From Bacteroidota bacterium (GTDB lineage: Bacteria > Bacteroidota > Bacteroidia > B-17B0 > Aurantibacillaceae), in NCBI GenBank assembly GCA_018267825.1, contig JAFDXR010000001.1, forward strand, positions 172,286 through 236,285: DNA of 64,000 bases, in the 5' to 3' direction. The notes under the pieces were generated by a model that ran no database searches, was not told where the DNA came from, and saw only the letters and a program-made list of their open reading frames with translations. The stretch's first letter is position 1, and every line of letters begins with the position of its first letter. The translations under genes and the position numbers were made by a program. This document shows positions 25,628-34,655 of this stretch, piece after piece.

Positions 25628-27700
25628 ATGAGCAAGAAACGCCTTATTCCCGTAACCGGTGCAGCCCTACTGATGGCTGTTTGCCTGCCAGGCTACTCCC
25701 AGACCGCTAAAACAAACGGACCAAAAAAACCAACAGAAAAAGAATTTCAGTATATCGCCGATCAGTTTGCTGACCTGCGTGTACTTCGCTATAACGTTCC
25801 GGGCTTTGAACAGTTGAGCCTCCAACAGAAAGAACTTCTTTACTACCTGTCGGAAGCCGCACTCTGTGGCCGCGACATTACCTGGGATCAGAATTACAAA
25901 TACAACCTGACCATTCGTAAAACCCTCGAAGCGATTGTTGGTTCCTATAAAGGCAACGCCAAAGATCCGGAGTATCTTAAGTTTATGGTATATGCCAAAC
26001 GTGTATGGTTCAGCAATGGCATTCATCACCATTACAGCAGTGATAAAATTTTACCGGAATGTTCCCAGGCCTTTTTTGCAGGACTTGTGAAACAATGTGT
26101 ACCGGCCAAACTTCCGCTGAAACCGGGCGAAACCACAGATGCCTTTATCGCACGGATTACTCCCATTATGTTTGATCCGGCTATCGCCCCTAAAAAAGTG
26201 TGGCTCGATCCATCCAAAGACCTTGTAACCTCTTCTGCCGTTAATTTCTACGAAGGTGTTACCCAACAGGAAGCCATTGAGTTTTATGAAAAGCAAACCG
26301 ATAAAAACTCCAAAACGCCGGTCATGGTGGGGCTTAACAGTAAGCTGGTAAAAGAAAACGGACAATTGGTAGAAAGAGTCTGGAAAATTGACGGGATGTA
26401 CGATGCCTCAATTTCAAAAATTGTATACTGGCTCGAAAAAGCCGTGACCGTTGCTGAAAATGCAGAACAAAAAACAGCGCTTGAAAAACTGGTTCAGTTC
26501 TACAAATCGGGGAGCCTCAAGGACTTTGATGAATACAACATTGCCTGGGTAAAAGATACGCAGAGTGCGATTGATGTGGTAAACGGTTTTATTGAAGTGT
26601 ATGAAGACCCGCTCGGAAAAAAAGGTTCTTTTGAAGCCGTAGTATCCGTAAAAGATATGGAGGCCTCCAAGCGTATTGCTGCCATTGGCAAAGAGGCGCA
26701 ATGGTTCGAGGATCACTCACCTATTCTGTCGCAACATAAAAAGAAAAATGTTACCGGAATTTCCGCCAAAGTTATCAATGCCGTAACAGAGTGCGGTGAT
26801 GCTGCACCAAGCACCCCTATCGGTATTAACCTGCCTAACAACGAATGGATCCGTGAAGCGCATGGTTCCAAATCGGTGAATCTCGGAAACATCGTAGAAG
26901 CCTACGATCAGGCAGCTGGTGGCAGCGTAGTCAATGAATTTTATTACAACGACGAAATCAAAAAACGGGTGATGGCTTATGCCTCTCTGGCCGATAAACT
27001 TCATACGGATATGCATGAAGTGATTGGTCATGCCAGCGGACAGATCGAACCTGGTGTAGGACAACCGCATGAAACACTCAAAAATTATGCATCGGCACTC
27101 GAAGAAGGACGTGCCGACCTTGTGGCCTTATATTACCTGATGGATCAGAAACTGGTAGACCTGGGCGTGATGCCATCGCTGGATTACGGTAAGGCCGCCT
27201 ACGACGAATACATTACAAAGGGCCTGATGGTTCAGCTGTCGCGTATTAAACCGGGCAATAGCATTGAAGAAGCACATATGCGTAATCGCCAGATGGTGGC
27301 TGCATGGGCCTATGAAAAAGGGAAGGCTGAAAATGTGATTGAGAAAAAAGTGGAAAACGGTAAAACCTATTTCGTGATCAATAATTATGATAAGCTCCGG
27401 GTATTATTCGGTGAATTGCTGAAGGAGCTGCAACGTATCAAATCGCAGGGCGATTACCAGGCCGGCCACGACCTGATTGAGAACTACGGTGTGAAGGTTG
27501 ATCCGGCACTTCATAAAGAAATTCTGGAACGCTATGCCAAACTGAACATTGCACCTTACCAGGGCTTTATACAACCACGCCTGGTGCCGGTTATGGAAGG
27601 CGGTAAAATAAAAGATGTAAAGATTGAATACCCGACCAATTTTGTAAAACAAATGCTTGACTATGGCAAGAATTATAGTTTATTACCTGTAGAAAATTAA
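25628..27700 (+). CDS. Dipeptidyl-peptidase III-like M49 metallopeptidase, exported
   Basis: Predicted zinc exopeptidase that removes dipeptides from oligopeptides. The 690-residue product starts at ATG 25628 with a clean signal peptide (MSKKRLIPVTGAALLMAVCLPGYSQ), placing it in the periplasm or outside. The catalytic M49 signature HEVIGH (HExxGH, His463-His468) and the second motif EEGRAD (about 492-497), which supplies another zinc ligand, are both intact. Length is close to eukaryotic DPP III. A TTG eight codons earlier is in frame but would spoil the signal peptide. It is divergent from the DUF2851 gene and ends at a strong bidirectional terminator. Peptide scavenging is the likely role. 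Confidence 0.92.
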   Translation: MSKKRLIPVTGAALLMAVCLPGYSQTAKTNGPKKPTEKEFQYIADQFADLRVLRYNVPGFEQLSLQQKELLYYLSEAALCGRDITWDQNYKYNLTIRKTLEAIVGSYKGNAKDPEYLKFMVYAKRVWFSNGIHHHYSSDKILPECSQAFFAGLVKQCVPAKLPLKPGETTDAFIARITPIMFDPAIAPKKVWLDPSKDLVTSSAVNFYEGVTQQEAIEFYEKQTDKNSKTPVMVGLNSKLVKENGQLVERVWKIDGMYDASISKIVYWLEKAVTVAENAEQKTALEKLVQFYKSGSLKDFDEYNIAWVKDTQSAIDVVNGFIEVYEDPLGKKGSFEAVVSVKDMEASKRIAAIGKEAQWFEDHSPILSQHKKKNVTGISAKVINAVTECGDAAPSTPIGINLPNNEWIREAHGSKSVNLGNIVEAYDQAAGGSVVNEFYYNDEIKKRVMAYASLADKLHTDMHEVIGHASGQIEPGVGQPHETLKNYASALEEGRADLVALYYLMDQKLVDLGVMPSLDYGKAAYDEYITKGLMVQLSRIKPGNSIEEAHMRNRQMVAAWAYEKGKAENVIEKKVENGKTYFVINNYDKLRVLFGELLKELQRIKSQGDYQAGHDLIENYGVKVDPALHKEILERYAKLNIAPYQGFIQPRLVPVMEGGKIKDVKIEYPTNFVKQMLDYGKNYSLLPVEN

Positions 27701-27716
27701 TTGAAAGCTCTTCAAC

Positions 27717-27749
27717 AAAAAAGGCCATTCACAATGAATGGCCTTTTTT
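27717..27749. terminator. Bidirectional terminator between M49 and PP2C genes
   Basis: GGCCATTCA pairs with TGAATGGCC around CAA, flanked by six A and six T. It serves both converging transcripts. Confidence 0.92.
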
Positions 27750-27768
27750 ATTTTATACTGTTTGTATA

Positions 27769-29262
27769 TTAAACGCGAATTCCGATCACGAGGATATCAT
27801 CGACCTGCTCCATGTTGCCTTTCCAGGATTCGATTTCCTGATCGAGCCGTTGTTCCTGCACGTCTACAGGCTCATCGTAAATCTGTGCCAGGAGGGTCTG
27901 GAAACGTTTCATCATAAATTTCTTGCCCATTTCGCCACCAAACTGATCGGCATAACCATCTGTGAAAGCATAGCACATATCGCCCTTTTCGAGCTGGATG
28001 TTGTGGTTGGTAAACTGGGTGCGTTCCTGCTGGGTATTGCCAATCGGAAATTTATTGGCTTTATACTCGATCAGTTCGCCTTTCCGGTAAATATAAAAAG
28101 ACCTGTAGGCCCCGGCATATTCAACCTGGAGGGTTTTCAGATCAAAACTCATCAGGGCAATATCCATCCCGTCGCGGGTATCGGTTTGTTTGCCATCCTG
28201 TTTCAGGATATTGACAACTCCCTGATGCAGGAGATCCAGAATCGCTGAAGGTTTTTCCACTTTCAGGTCGCGGGTAATGTGATGCAGCAAATCGTTACCG
28301 ATCATGCTCATGAGAGCTCCCGGCACCCCATGCCCCGTACAATCGGCCGCTGCTATAATAGCGCGGGTTTCGGTTTTTGAATAAAAATAAAAATCACCAC
28401 TGACAATATCTTTTGGCTTATACAAAATAAAGGCGTCGCGGAATGTGGAGAACACTTCATCGCGTGGCGCCAGGATGGCCGATTGGATCCTGCGGGCATA
28501 ATTGATGCTATCCAGAATGTCCTTGTTTTTCTGGGAGATCACGAGGTTTGCCTGTTCAATCTGGAGTTTCGATTTTTCTTCGGCCCTTAGTATAACACGG
28601 ATGTAGCGCAGCAAAACAATCACCGTCACAATAAAAATACAGAGCGTGATCAGGAGATTCCGGATCATGATACTCCTCGATTCTGCCTTGAATAACGCGA
28701 AGCTTTCATCTACCTCCACAATGCCGGTGACTTCGCCTTTGGCATTTTTAATAGGACAGAAAGCAGTCAGCCAGGTTCCGAACTCATCGGTATACTGGTG
28801 TACCACATCGCCGGTTTCATAATGCTCCAGAAACTCCTTATGATAACCGACATACGGATCGTGTATATAAGGCTTGTCAGTAGAATTTACCACATAATAA
28901 AATGTTCTGGAAGGCTTATCGAGTACCAGGGTCGATATTTCCGTAACAAGGTTATTGGCTTTGTATGCGTTGTGGAGCTGTTTCCAGATGGCATAATACA
29001 ATGTATCGTCTGTGTTCGAATGGAGTTCTCCCTGTTTTTTATATTTATCGGCAAGGGCCTTATGCTGATCACCATCTATCTGCAAAGCAAGTGTATTGGC
29101 AACAGCACGCAAGCGACTCAGGCTATTCTCCTCAGATACTTTGAGGTAAGTGTAATCCGTGTACACAATAAAATAAGCCGACAGAATAAACAACGCACCG
29201 AATACCGTAACAACAATACGGGTTCCGGGTTTTTTCCAATCAGTTATTTTTAATCTTGCCAT
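27769..29262 (-). CDS. Membrane sensor PP2C/SpoIIE-type phosphatase
   Basis: Predicted serine/threonine phosphatase with an external sensor. The 497-residue product (ATG 29262) has a membrane helix at about 15-36, a ~160-residue extracytoplasmic Cache-like domain (YYVVNSTDKPYIHDPYVGYHKEF, then EFGTWLTAFCPIKNAKGEVTGIVEVD), a second helix at about 205-225, a short coiled-coil linker, and a SpoIIE-type PPM domain. The metal-binding motifs are intact: VSGDFYF, AADCTGHGVPGALMS, RDGMDIAL, TDGYADQFGG and QVDDILVIG. Such proteins often dephosphorylate anti-sigma-factor antagonists, but no partner is encoded here. The signal sensed is unknown; Cache domains bind small molecules such as organic acids. 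Confidence 0.9.
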   Translation of the reverse strand: MARLKITDWKKPGTRIVVTVFGALFILSAYFIVYTDYTYLKVSEENSLSRLRAVANTLALQIDGDQHKALADKYKKQGELHSNTDDTLYYAIWKQLHNAYKANNLVTEISTLVLDKPSRTFYYVVNSTDKPYIHDPYVGYHKEFLEHYETGDVVHQYTDEFGTWLTAFCPIKNAKGEVTGIVEVDESFALFKAESRSIMIRNLLITLCIFIVTVIVLLRYIRVILRAEEKSKLQIEQANLVISQKNKDILDSINYARRIQSAILAPRDEVFSTFRDAFILYKPKDIVSGDFYFYSKTETRAIIAAADCTGHGVPGALMSMIGNDLLHHITRDLKVEKPSAILDLLHQGVVNILKQDGKQTDTRDGMDIALMSFDLKTLQVEYAGAYRSFYIYRKGELIEYKANKFPIGNTQQERTQFTNHNIQLEKGDMCYAFTDGYADQFGGEMGKKFMMKRFQTLLAQIYDEPVDVQEQRLDQEIESWKGNMEQVDDILVIGIRV

Positions 29263-29368
29263 AAACAAATGAACACAAACTTTCCAGGGAGGAGCAATAA
29301 CAGAATAAAGGCAGTTTGTAATACAATAATAGTATTTTTACGAGAGATTACAAATTGAAAAACAAAGA

Positions 29369-30391
29369 ATGAGAGAACGGGATCATACCATTGACATACT
29401 TCGTGGAATGGCCGTTTTCACAATGATAGCAGCCAATATGGCCGCACATAGTCTATTGGAACCCCATCCATTTTTATTCAGGCTTTACGGCAGCTTTGCA
29501 GCACCCTGTTTTATTTTTCTGGCCGGCATGATGGTAAGCTACACCGCGCATTACCGCGGTCATAAACCCGTGTATTATGTGTGGCGTGGGCTCATGGTTA
29601 TTGCTGTTGCTGCGCTTATCGATGTGTTCTGCTGGGGAGTAGTACCATTTACCACTTTCGACGTATTATATATTCTCGGGTTCTCGATGCCATTTACCGA
29701 CCTGTTCCTGAAATTGAAAAAACCACTGCAAATTATTTTTATTGCGATTTTATTTTCTCTGACACCTATTATGCAGCATATTTACGGGTATCGTCCTGTA
29801 TTGACCGAACCGATGGTGAAAGACTTTACCAATGGACTTAGTCAGGTTCCTGTATTGCAGCAATTCCTCGTGGATGGCTGGTTCCCCGTGTTTCCATGGT
29901 TTGGCGTAGCTTTCCTGGGTGCTTTTGCCGGGCAATGGCGCATTGAACATGAACCGGAACGTATCAATAGATATTTTATACTGGCCGGTGTATTGCTCAC
30001 CGTTACAGGTATTGCCGGCTGGTATATCATGGCGCCTGTTCTTTATACCCGCGAGGGTTACAGCGAATTGTTCTATCCTCCTACGCTGCCATACCTGGCA
30101 ACCATGCTTGGTATTATTATGCTGGCATTGGGAGCGCTTTATCGGATACGGAATGTAAAGGGTATGCAGTTTTTTGCCGTTTACGGTCGTTCGTCGTTAC
30201 TGATGTACATTGTACACACAGTACTTATTGTATACGTTTTTAATTTGTTCTTTCCGGCATACAACCTGACAGGATTCCTGGCACTATATCTCTGCCATGC
30301 CTTTATTTTGTGGGGTATTTCGGCCGGAGTACAATTTTTGAAAAAAGGAAGAGAGCTTCCTTTCCTGCTCAGTTTCTTGCTGGGGGGATAG
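29369..30391 (+). CDS. DUF1624 membrane protein, acetyltransferase-like
   Basis: A 340-residue multi-pass inner-membrane protein of the DUF1624 group, distantly related to heparan-alpha-glucosaminide acetyltransferase. Seen: the N-terminal block RDHTIDILRGMAVFTMIAANMAAH with RxxxIDxLRG and a buried Asn/His, ten or so hydrophobic helices, and WFPVFPWFGVAFLGAFAG in the middle. Relatives move acyl groups across the membrane to sugars; the acceptor here is unknown. It is divergent from the PP2C gene and convergent with the ABC exporter gene. Confidence 0.85.
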   Translation: MRERDHTIDILRGMAVFTMIAANMAAHSLLEPHPFLFRLYGSFAAPCFIFLAGMMVSYTAHYRGHKPVYYVWRGLMVIAVAALIDVFCWGVVPFTTFDVLYILGFSMPFTDLFLKLKKPLQIIFIAILFSLTPIMQHIYGYRPVLTEPMVKDFTNGLSQVPVLQQFLVDGWFPVFPWFGVAFLGAFAGQWRIEHEPERINRYFILAGVLLTVTGIAGWYIMAPVLYTREGYSELFYPPTLPYLATMLGIIMLALGALYRIRNVKGMQFFAVYGRSSLLMYIVHTVLIVYVFNLFFPAYNLTGFLALYLCHAFILWGISAGVQFLKKGRELPFLLSFLLGG

Positions 30392-30454
30392 TGTTTCCGG
30401 AGACAAGAATCACCGATACATTACTACTGCATCTTTCCGGTTTTTGAAACAAAT

Positions 30455-30481
30455 AAAAAAGCCCCTTTTTCAAGGGGCTTT
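30455..30481. terminator. Bidirectional terminator
   Basis: GCCCCTT pairs with AAGGGGC (30461-30478) around TTTC, with a preceding A-run. It mainly serves the minus-strand ABC exporter transcript and can also stop the DUF1624 transcript. Confidence 0.85.
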
Positions 30482-30483
30482 GA

Positions 30484-33400
30484 TCAGGCTCTTTTCTTTT
30501 TGAAACTGATGTTTCCGAAGAGATCGAGTACGCGTTTAAATACATCAAAATACAATGTAACCATCAGGGTGAGGCTCATAAACCAAATCACCAGGATATT
30601 GAACCAATACGTAGGGTACAGTTTACCCATGAATTTTTTATTAGGCGCGAAGAACTGCGCACGACCAAGGTTTGATCCTGTAGGATCCAGGTAAATCGGA
30701 TCCACGCGCTGAATAAAGCGGCCGTCTTTTTCAAGGCAACGCTCCCCGAAATCGTTGCTGTTCAACACCAACTGATTAAGGCTTTCGTTTTCATAGTTTT
30801 CCTGGAGCTTCTGGTAGTCTGCCTTGGCTTCTGCGGTTTTGGTCATATCCAGTACAACCTTATCGCGGCCGGTACGGGCCGAGTTTTCTTTCTGAATATA
30901 GAAATCGTTTATCCTGGTAAAGAAAGCTCTCAAAGCCGAAGCTACATCCGCGTTGTACGCTTCGGGTGTAAGCTTATCAAGCTGTTTGAATGTGATTTTG
31001 TTTTTGAGAACCAGTTGTTCTTTTTCAATCTCATTACGTACTACCGTAAAGTCTGCTGCTAAATCATTCTTTTTCGAATTATCTTTCAGCTCTGCATCGA
31101 TTTTTGCCATTTTACTTTGCAGTTTCGGCAACCAGTACACCTTTTTGTATTGTGCAATACTGATGGCTTTATCATATTTATAGAAGTGCTTTTCGTATTC
31201 ATTGGCTTTGAACTGGTTGACAGCAAGGGCCTCAAAAGCCCAGCGACTGGCCATGACTTCACCGGCCAATGGTACACCGCCCTGTTTGGCAAGCGTTGGA
31301 TTCAGCTTATCAAATTTCACAACCACACCGGCCAGCAATAACTGCGGAATAATGAGGAATGGAATTAAAATGTAAATCGTAACCGCACTGTTGAAGGCCG
31401 ATGAGATATTGAGTCCAAGCATATTGGCGAAACAGGACACCGTAAAGAGCACCATCCAGTAGTCGAGGTACATGCCTTTGATACCGAGTACCATATTACC
31501 CACAACAATAAATGTGAGCGTTTGAACGGCTGATAACACAAACATGATGATGATTTTGCTCCACAGGTAGCTTCCCTTGCTCAGGTTCAGGAACGATTCG
31601 CGTTTACGGATTTTACGGTCGCGGATAATTTCTTCGGCGCTGACTGTTAGGCCTATAAAGAGTGCTACCACCACAGACATGAACATGTATGCCGGAATAT
31701 TCTCGTTTTCGCGATAAATATACCCTTTGGTGGTGTCGGCATCGGTATTGAAATAACGCACCAGGTAAGCCAGGATAAAGGCCAGTAAAGGCGCTTCAAT
31801 AAAGTTAATAAGCAGGTATTGCGTATTGGTAAGCTTGCTGAGTACATCGCGTTTTATAAACACGGCAAACTGACGGAATGCATTCGGAATTTTAAAAATG
31901 GCTTCCGGAATATCGCCGGTGTGTTTATTCTCAACGATACTGCTTTCAATGAGCTCCTTATAGTTTTTATTCCACTCGGCCGGACTGGTTTTACGGTTAT
32001 GTGTCAGGTTACCGTACTCGTCCAATACCTTGCTTTCAATGATATTGAAAATCTGTTCGGGGTTTACGTTACCACAGTTCCAGCACTCGCTTTCTTCGGC
32101 ATTCACGTGATTTACCAGGCGTTTGAAATAAGCCACGGCATCAACCGGGTTGCCATAGTAAATCGGGTAACCGCCCACGTCGAGGATCATGAGCTTATCA
32201 AACATTTTGAAAATATCGGACGAAGGCTGGTGAATTACCACAAAGATCAGTTTGCCTTTAAGAGCAAGTTCCTTGAGGAGGTCCATGATGTTTTCCGAGT
32301 CGCGGGATGACAGGCCCGAGGTTGGCTCATCGACATACAATACAGATGGTTCACGGATTAATTCGAGGGCGATGTTCAAACGTTTACGCTGTCCGCCGGA
32401 AATGGTTTTTTCGAGAGGAGAACCTACTTTGAGATCGCGCGTTTCAGATAAGCCGAGGTCGGCAAGTAAGGAATGGCATTTTTTAGAAATCTCATCATCG
32501 CTCAGGTTACCGAAGCACAGCTTGGCATTGTAAAATAAGTTCTGGTAAACCGTTAGCTCTTCAATCAGCAGGTCATCCTGGGTCACGTGACCGATAACAC
32601 CATCTACCGCTTTTTTGTCGGTATGAACATTTTTACCGTTAATGAGTACAGCTCCGGAACTTGGTTTCTCAACACCATTGAGCACATTGAGGAGTGTGGA
32701 TTTACCGGCACCGGAACCACCCATGATTCCGATAAGCTTCCCACTCTCTTCGCTCATGTTAATACCTCTTAATCCCAGCTTACCACCTTTAAATTTATAT
32801 TCAATGCTTTTGGCTTCGAATGAAATTCTGGCTTTGCTACCATCGGCAAGGAAACGCCCGATGATATCGCTGTAATAAATAGGTTTTACTTTGGAACTAC
32901 GGAGCGATGAGCCTGGGGTAAGAATATGTACACGCTCCTTGGAAATGCCCTGTCCATTCAGTTGAAGTTCTATATTACCATAGATCCTCAGGGCATACAT
33001 GCCCACGCTGTTGATCTGAATGACCCGCACATCATCGTTGAGGGTATCTACGTATATATGCTTACAATGATTATTGTATCCTCCTTCTTTGTTATTGATA
33101 ACAAGGATATCGGGTGAATCCGGTATTTTATCGGCCTTATCTTCTACAAACGATTTCAGTTGCTGAAACTCTTCATTTGGAATATTAAAAGTATCGGCTA
33201 CTGTAACTACGAATTCATATTCCTGATCTGATATCTCAGCAGATGAATAAATAAATTCCAGCAAACGAATCAGTACGATGACTTTCTGTGGCTGTTCCAG
33301 TTCCTGGTTTATCTGGGTACAGATTTTCAGTACTTTAACAGAGTTCAGAGAAGTACGCTTGGCGCTACCGTCTTTTTTCTTGGATACAGACTGGTGGGCC

Positions 33401-33564
33401 TCGAGGTATTCGTCAAATATTTTGAGGTAGGTTTCAACCTGTTCCTGGTTTAATTGTTGTTTTAAGAAAGACTCAACAATTGAACGACCTGTATTGGTAA
33501 TACCATCAACCTTGGCGATGATGGCAAACATTTGCATGAGGGCTCTTAGTATTCGTTCACTCAT
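30484..33564 (-). CDS. ABCG-like exporter with TerB-like N-terminal domain
   Basis: A single-chain ABC transporter of 1,026 residues. Residues 1-160 are helical and TerB-like (ALMQMFAIIAKVDGITN, then LLEFIYSSAEISDQE). A beta-rich region follows to about 265. The nucleotide-binding domain is complete: Walker A MGGSGAGKST (about 281), signature ISGGQRKRL, Walker B VLYVDEPTSGLS (about 410) and the H-loop in VVIHQPSS. The ATPase-before-membrane order, the GLSS after Walker B and the six-helix ABC-2 domain (about 590-800 plus a final helix) match the ABCG/White family. A linker holds CWNC, a possible metal site. The helix before the last membrane segment is split by a long helical insertion (about 790-960). 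Export of a lipid or other hydrophobic cargo is inferred. Confidence 0.9.
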   Translation of the reverse strand: MSERILRALMQMFAIIAKVDGITNTGRSIVESFLKQQLNQEQVETYLKIFDEYLEAHQSVSKKKDGSAKRTSLNSVKVLKICTQINQELEQPQKVIVLIRLLEFIYSSAEISDQEYEFVVTVADTFNIPNEEFQQLKSFVEDKADKIPDSPDILVINNKEGGYNNHCKHIYVDTLNDDVRVIQINSVGMYALRIYGNIELQLNGQGISKERVHILTPGSSLRSSKVKPIYYSDIIGRFLADGSKARISFEAKSIEYKFKGGKLGLRGINMSEESGKLIGIMGGSGAGKSTLLNVLNGVEKPSSGAVLINGKNVHTDKKAVDGVIGHVTQDDLLIEELTVYQNLFYNAKLCFGNLSDDEISKKCHSLLADLGLSETRDLKVGSPLEKTISGGQRKRLNIALELIREPSVLYVDEPTSGLSSRDSENIMDLLKELALKGKLIFVVIHQPSSDIFKMFDKLMILDVGGYPIYYGNPVDAVAYFKRLVNHVNAEESECWNCGNVNPEQIFNIIESKVLDEYGNLTHNRKTSPAEWNKNYKELIESSIVENKHTGDIPEAIFKIPNAFRQFAVFIKRDVLSKLTNTQYLLINFIEAPLLAFILAYLVRYFNTDADTTKGYIYRENENIPAYMFMSVVVALFIGLTVSAEEIIRDRKIRKRESFLNLSKGSYLWSKIIIMFVLSAVQTLTFIVVGNMVLGIKGMYLDYWMVLFTVSCFANMLGLNISSAFNSAVTIYILIPFLIIPQLLLAGVVVKFDKLNPTLAKQGGVPLAGEVMASRWAFEALAVNQFKANEYEKHFYKYDKAISIAQYKKVYWLPKLQSKMAKIDAELKDNSKKNDLAADFTVVRNEIEKEQLVLKNKITFKQLDKLTPEAYNADVASALRAFFTRINDFYIQKENSARTGRDKVVLDMTKTAEAKADYQKLQENYENESLNQLVLNSNDFGERCLEKDGRFIQRVDPIYLDPTGSNLGRAQFFAPNKKFMGKLYPTYWFNILVIWFMSLTLMVTLYFDVFKRVLDLFGNISFKKKRA

Positions 33565-33606
33565 ATATTATTTTTTGTAGTGGCGTATGAATATATTAAT
33601 TTATTT

Positions 33607-34101
33607 TCACTTTTTGGTCGTTAATGAGTAAAAGCATTTGGCGCTCTGCTTAATGGTTTCAGAGTCCTGCCTGGGGATCACAAACTCCATATTATCATTG
33701 AAAATGATATTGGTGAGTCCATATTCCTTGAGTGTTACCACGTAATTGGAATACAGGTCAACAATGAAATAAGCGCTTGTTTTATCAATGGGCTTAAGGG
33801 TTACCGATTTGAAAAAAATCTGTTTGCTTCCTGATTTGAGTAGCAGGGAAGCTGTTTTACCAAACCCGAGGTTATCGGTGACGATGATTTTCAGGAATTG
33901 CTTCGTGTGGTTGTAATCGATCAATTGAATGTGATAGTTGTTTTTGATCGTATTATCAAGCATAGACACCTGAAGTCCGGCCTGTTTTTCACCGGGCAGA
34001 TCGCAGGTACCTTGTGTAAATTCGCAATTTTCCTGGGCAGACAGGCCGCAGCTTATAAACAGCAACAGGACTGCGAGAATTCTTGTGTGTGTGTGCATCA
34101 T
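33607..34101 (-). CDS. Exported protein of unknown function
   Basis: A 164-residue protein with a signal peptide (RILAVLLLFISCGLSAQ) and a beta-rich mature part. Cysteines appear only near the start of the mature region (ENCEFTQGTCDLPG), suggesting a local disulfide, and one near the end. I recognise no domain. It lies 102 nt after the 143-residue exported protein gene with a terminator between them, and just before the ABC exporter gene on the same strand. The frame, signal peptide and codon pattern support a real gene. Confidence 0.75.
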   Translation of the reverse strand: MMHTHTRILAVLLLFISCGLSAQENCEFTQGTCDLPGEKQAGLQVSMLDNTIKNNYHIQLIDYNHTKQFLKIIVTDNLGFGKTASLLLKSGSKQIFFKSVTLKPIDKTSAYFIVDLYSNYVVTLKEYGLTNIIFNDNMEFVIPRQDSETIKQSAKCFYSLTTKK

Positions 34102-34153
34102 CCTTCTTTTTTGTCGTGGATCAAATAGTACAGGACATGACCTCTTTTAAAAC

Positions 34154-34183
34154 AAAAAAGGATAAAGTTGATCTTTATCCTTT
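34154..34183 (-). terminator. Intrinsic terminator
   Basis: GGATAAAG pairs with CTTTATCC around TTGAT. On the minus strand it is followed by a six-T run, ending the transcript that carries the 143-residue exported protein. Confidence 0.85.
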
Positions 34184-34203
34184 AAAGTGAACCGGTGAAG
34201 GGC

Positions 34204-34635
34204 TTATTTTTGTTTAAAGCCGATCAGAATAACAGCGCAACCAGAGCCCGGGTTTTTATTGGCATCGAGTTGACCTTCAATAATAACTTCAAGAGTCGAT
34301 TTTACTTTAAAATCCCAATATGGTGCATTCGCGTAGTTTTTATTTGTAAACAGCAAATGACGATCCTGGTCGTATACATTAAAAATAAGATTACCATCTG
34401 TTTTACCACTGCATGCTGCAAAACGGTAGGTTGTTTCACCGAATAATGTGGTATGGAATTCAGCCGTCTCTTCGGAGTTCAGCAAAAAAGCACGGTAGCT
34501 CTGTCCATCGGAAACATACGCTGAAATGATGTGTTTGGCACAGATATTAGCAATGGAGTCGCACTGTGCTTTGGCTGTATGTGTAAAGCCTGCTATAGCG
34601 AGACCCAGGATAATAGTTGATATATATTTCTTCAT
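34204..34635 (-). CDS. Small exported protein of unknown function
   Basis: A 143-residue protein with a clear signal peptide (MKKYISTIILGLAIAGFTHTAKAQ). The mature part is beta-rich, with paired cysteines in CDSIANICAK, a CSG and a GCAV near the C-terminus. The pattern LIFNVYDQDRHLLFTN ... YWDFKVKSTLEVIIEGQLD resembles a compact beta-sandwich of the kind found in secreted domains that bind ligands, but no family is recognised. It lies 20 nt downstream of the lipoprotein gene and is probably co-transcribed with it. Confidence 0.78.
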   Translation of the reverse strand: MKKYISTIILGLAIAGFTHTAKAQCDSIANICAKHIISAYVSDGQSYRAFLLNSEETAEFHTTLFGETTYRFAACSGKTDGNLIFNVYDQDRHLLFTNKNYANAPYWDFKVKSTLEVIIEGQLDANKNPGSGCAVILIGFKQK

Positions 34636-34655
34636 AATTTTTCTGAAATTTAGGA

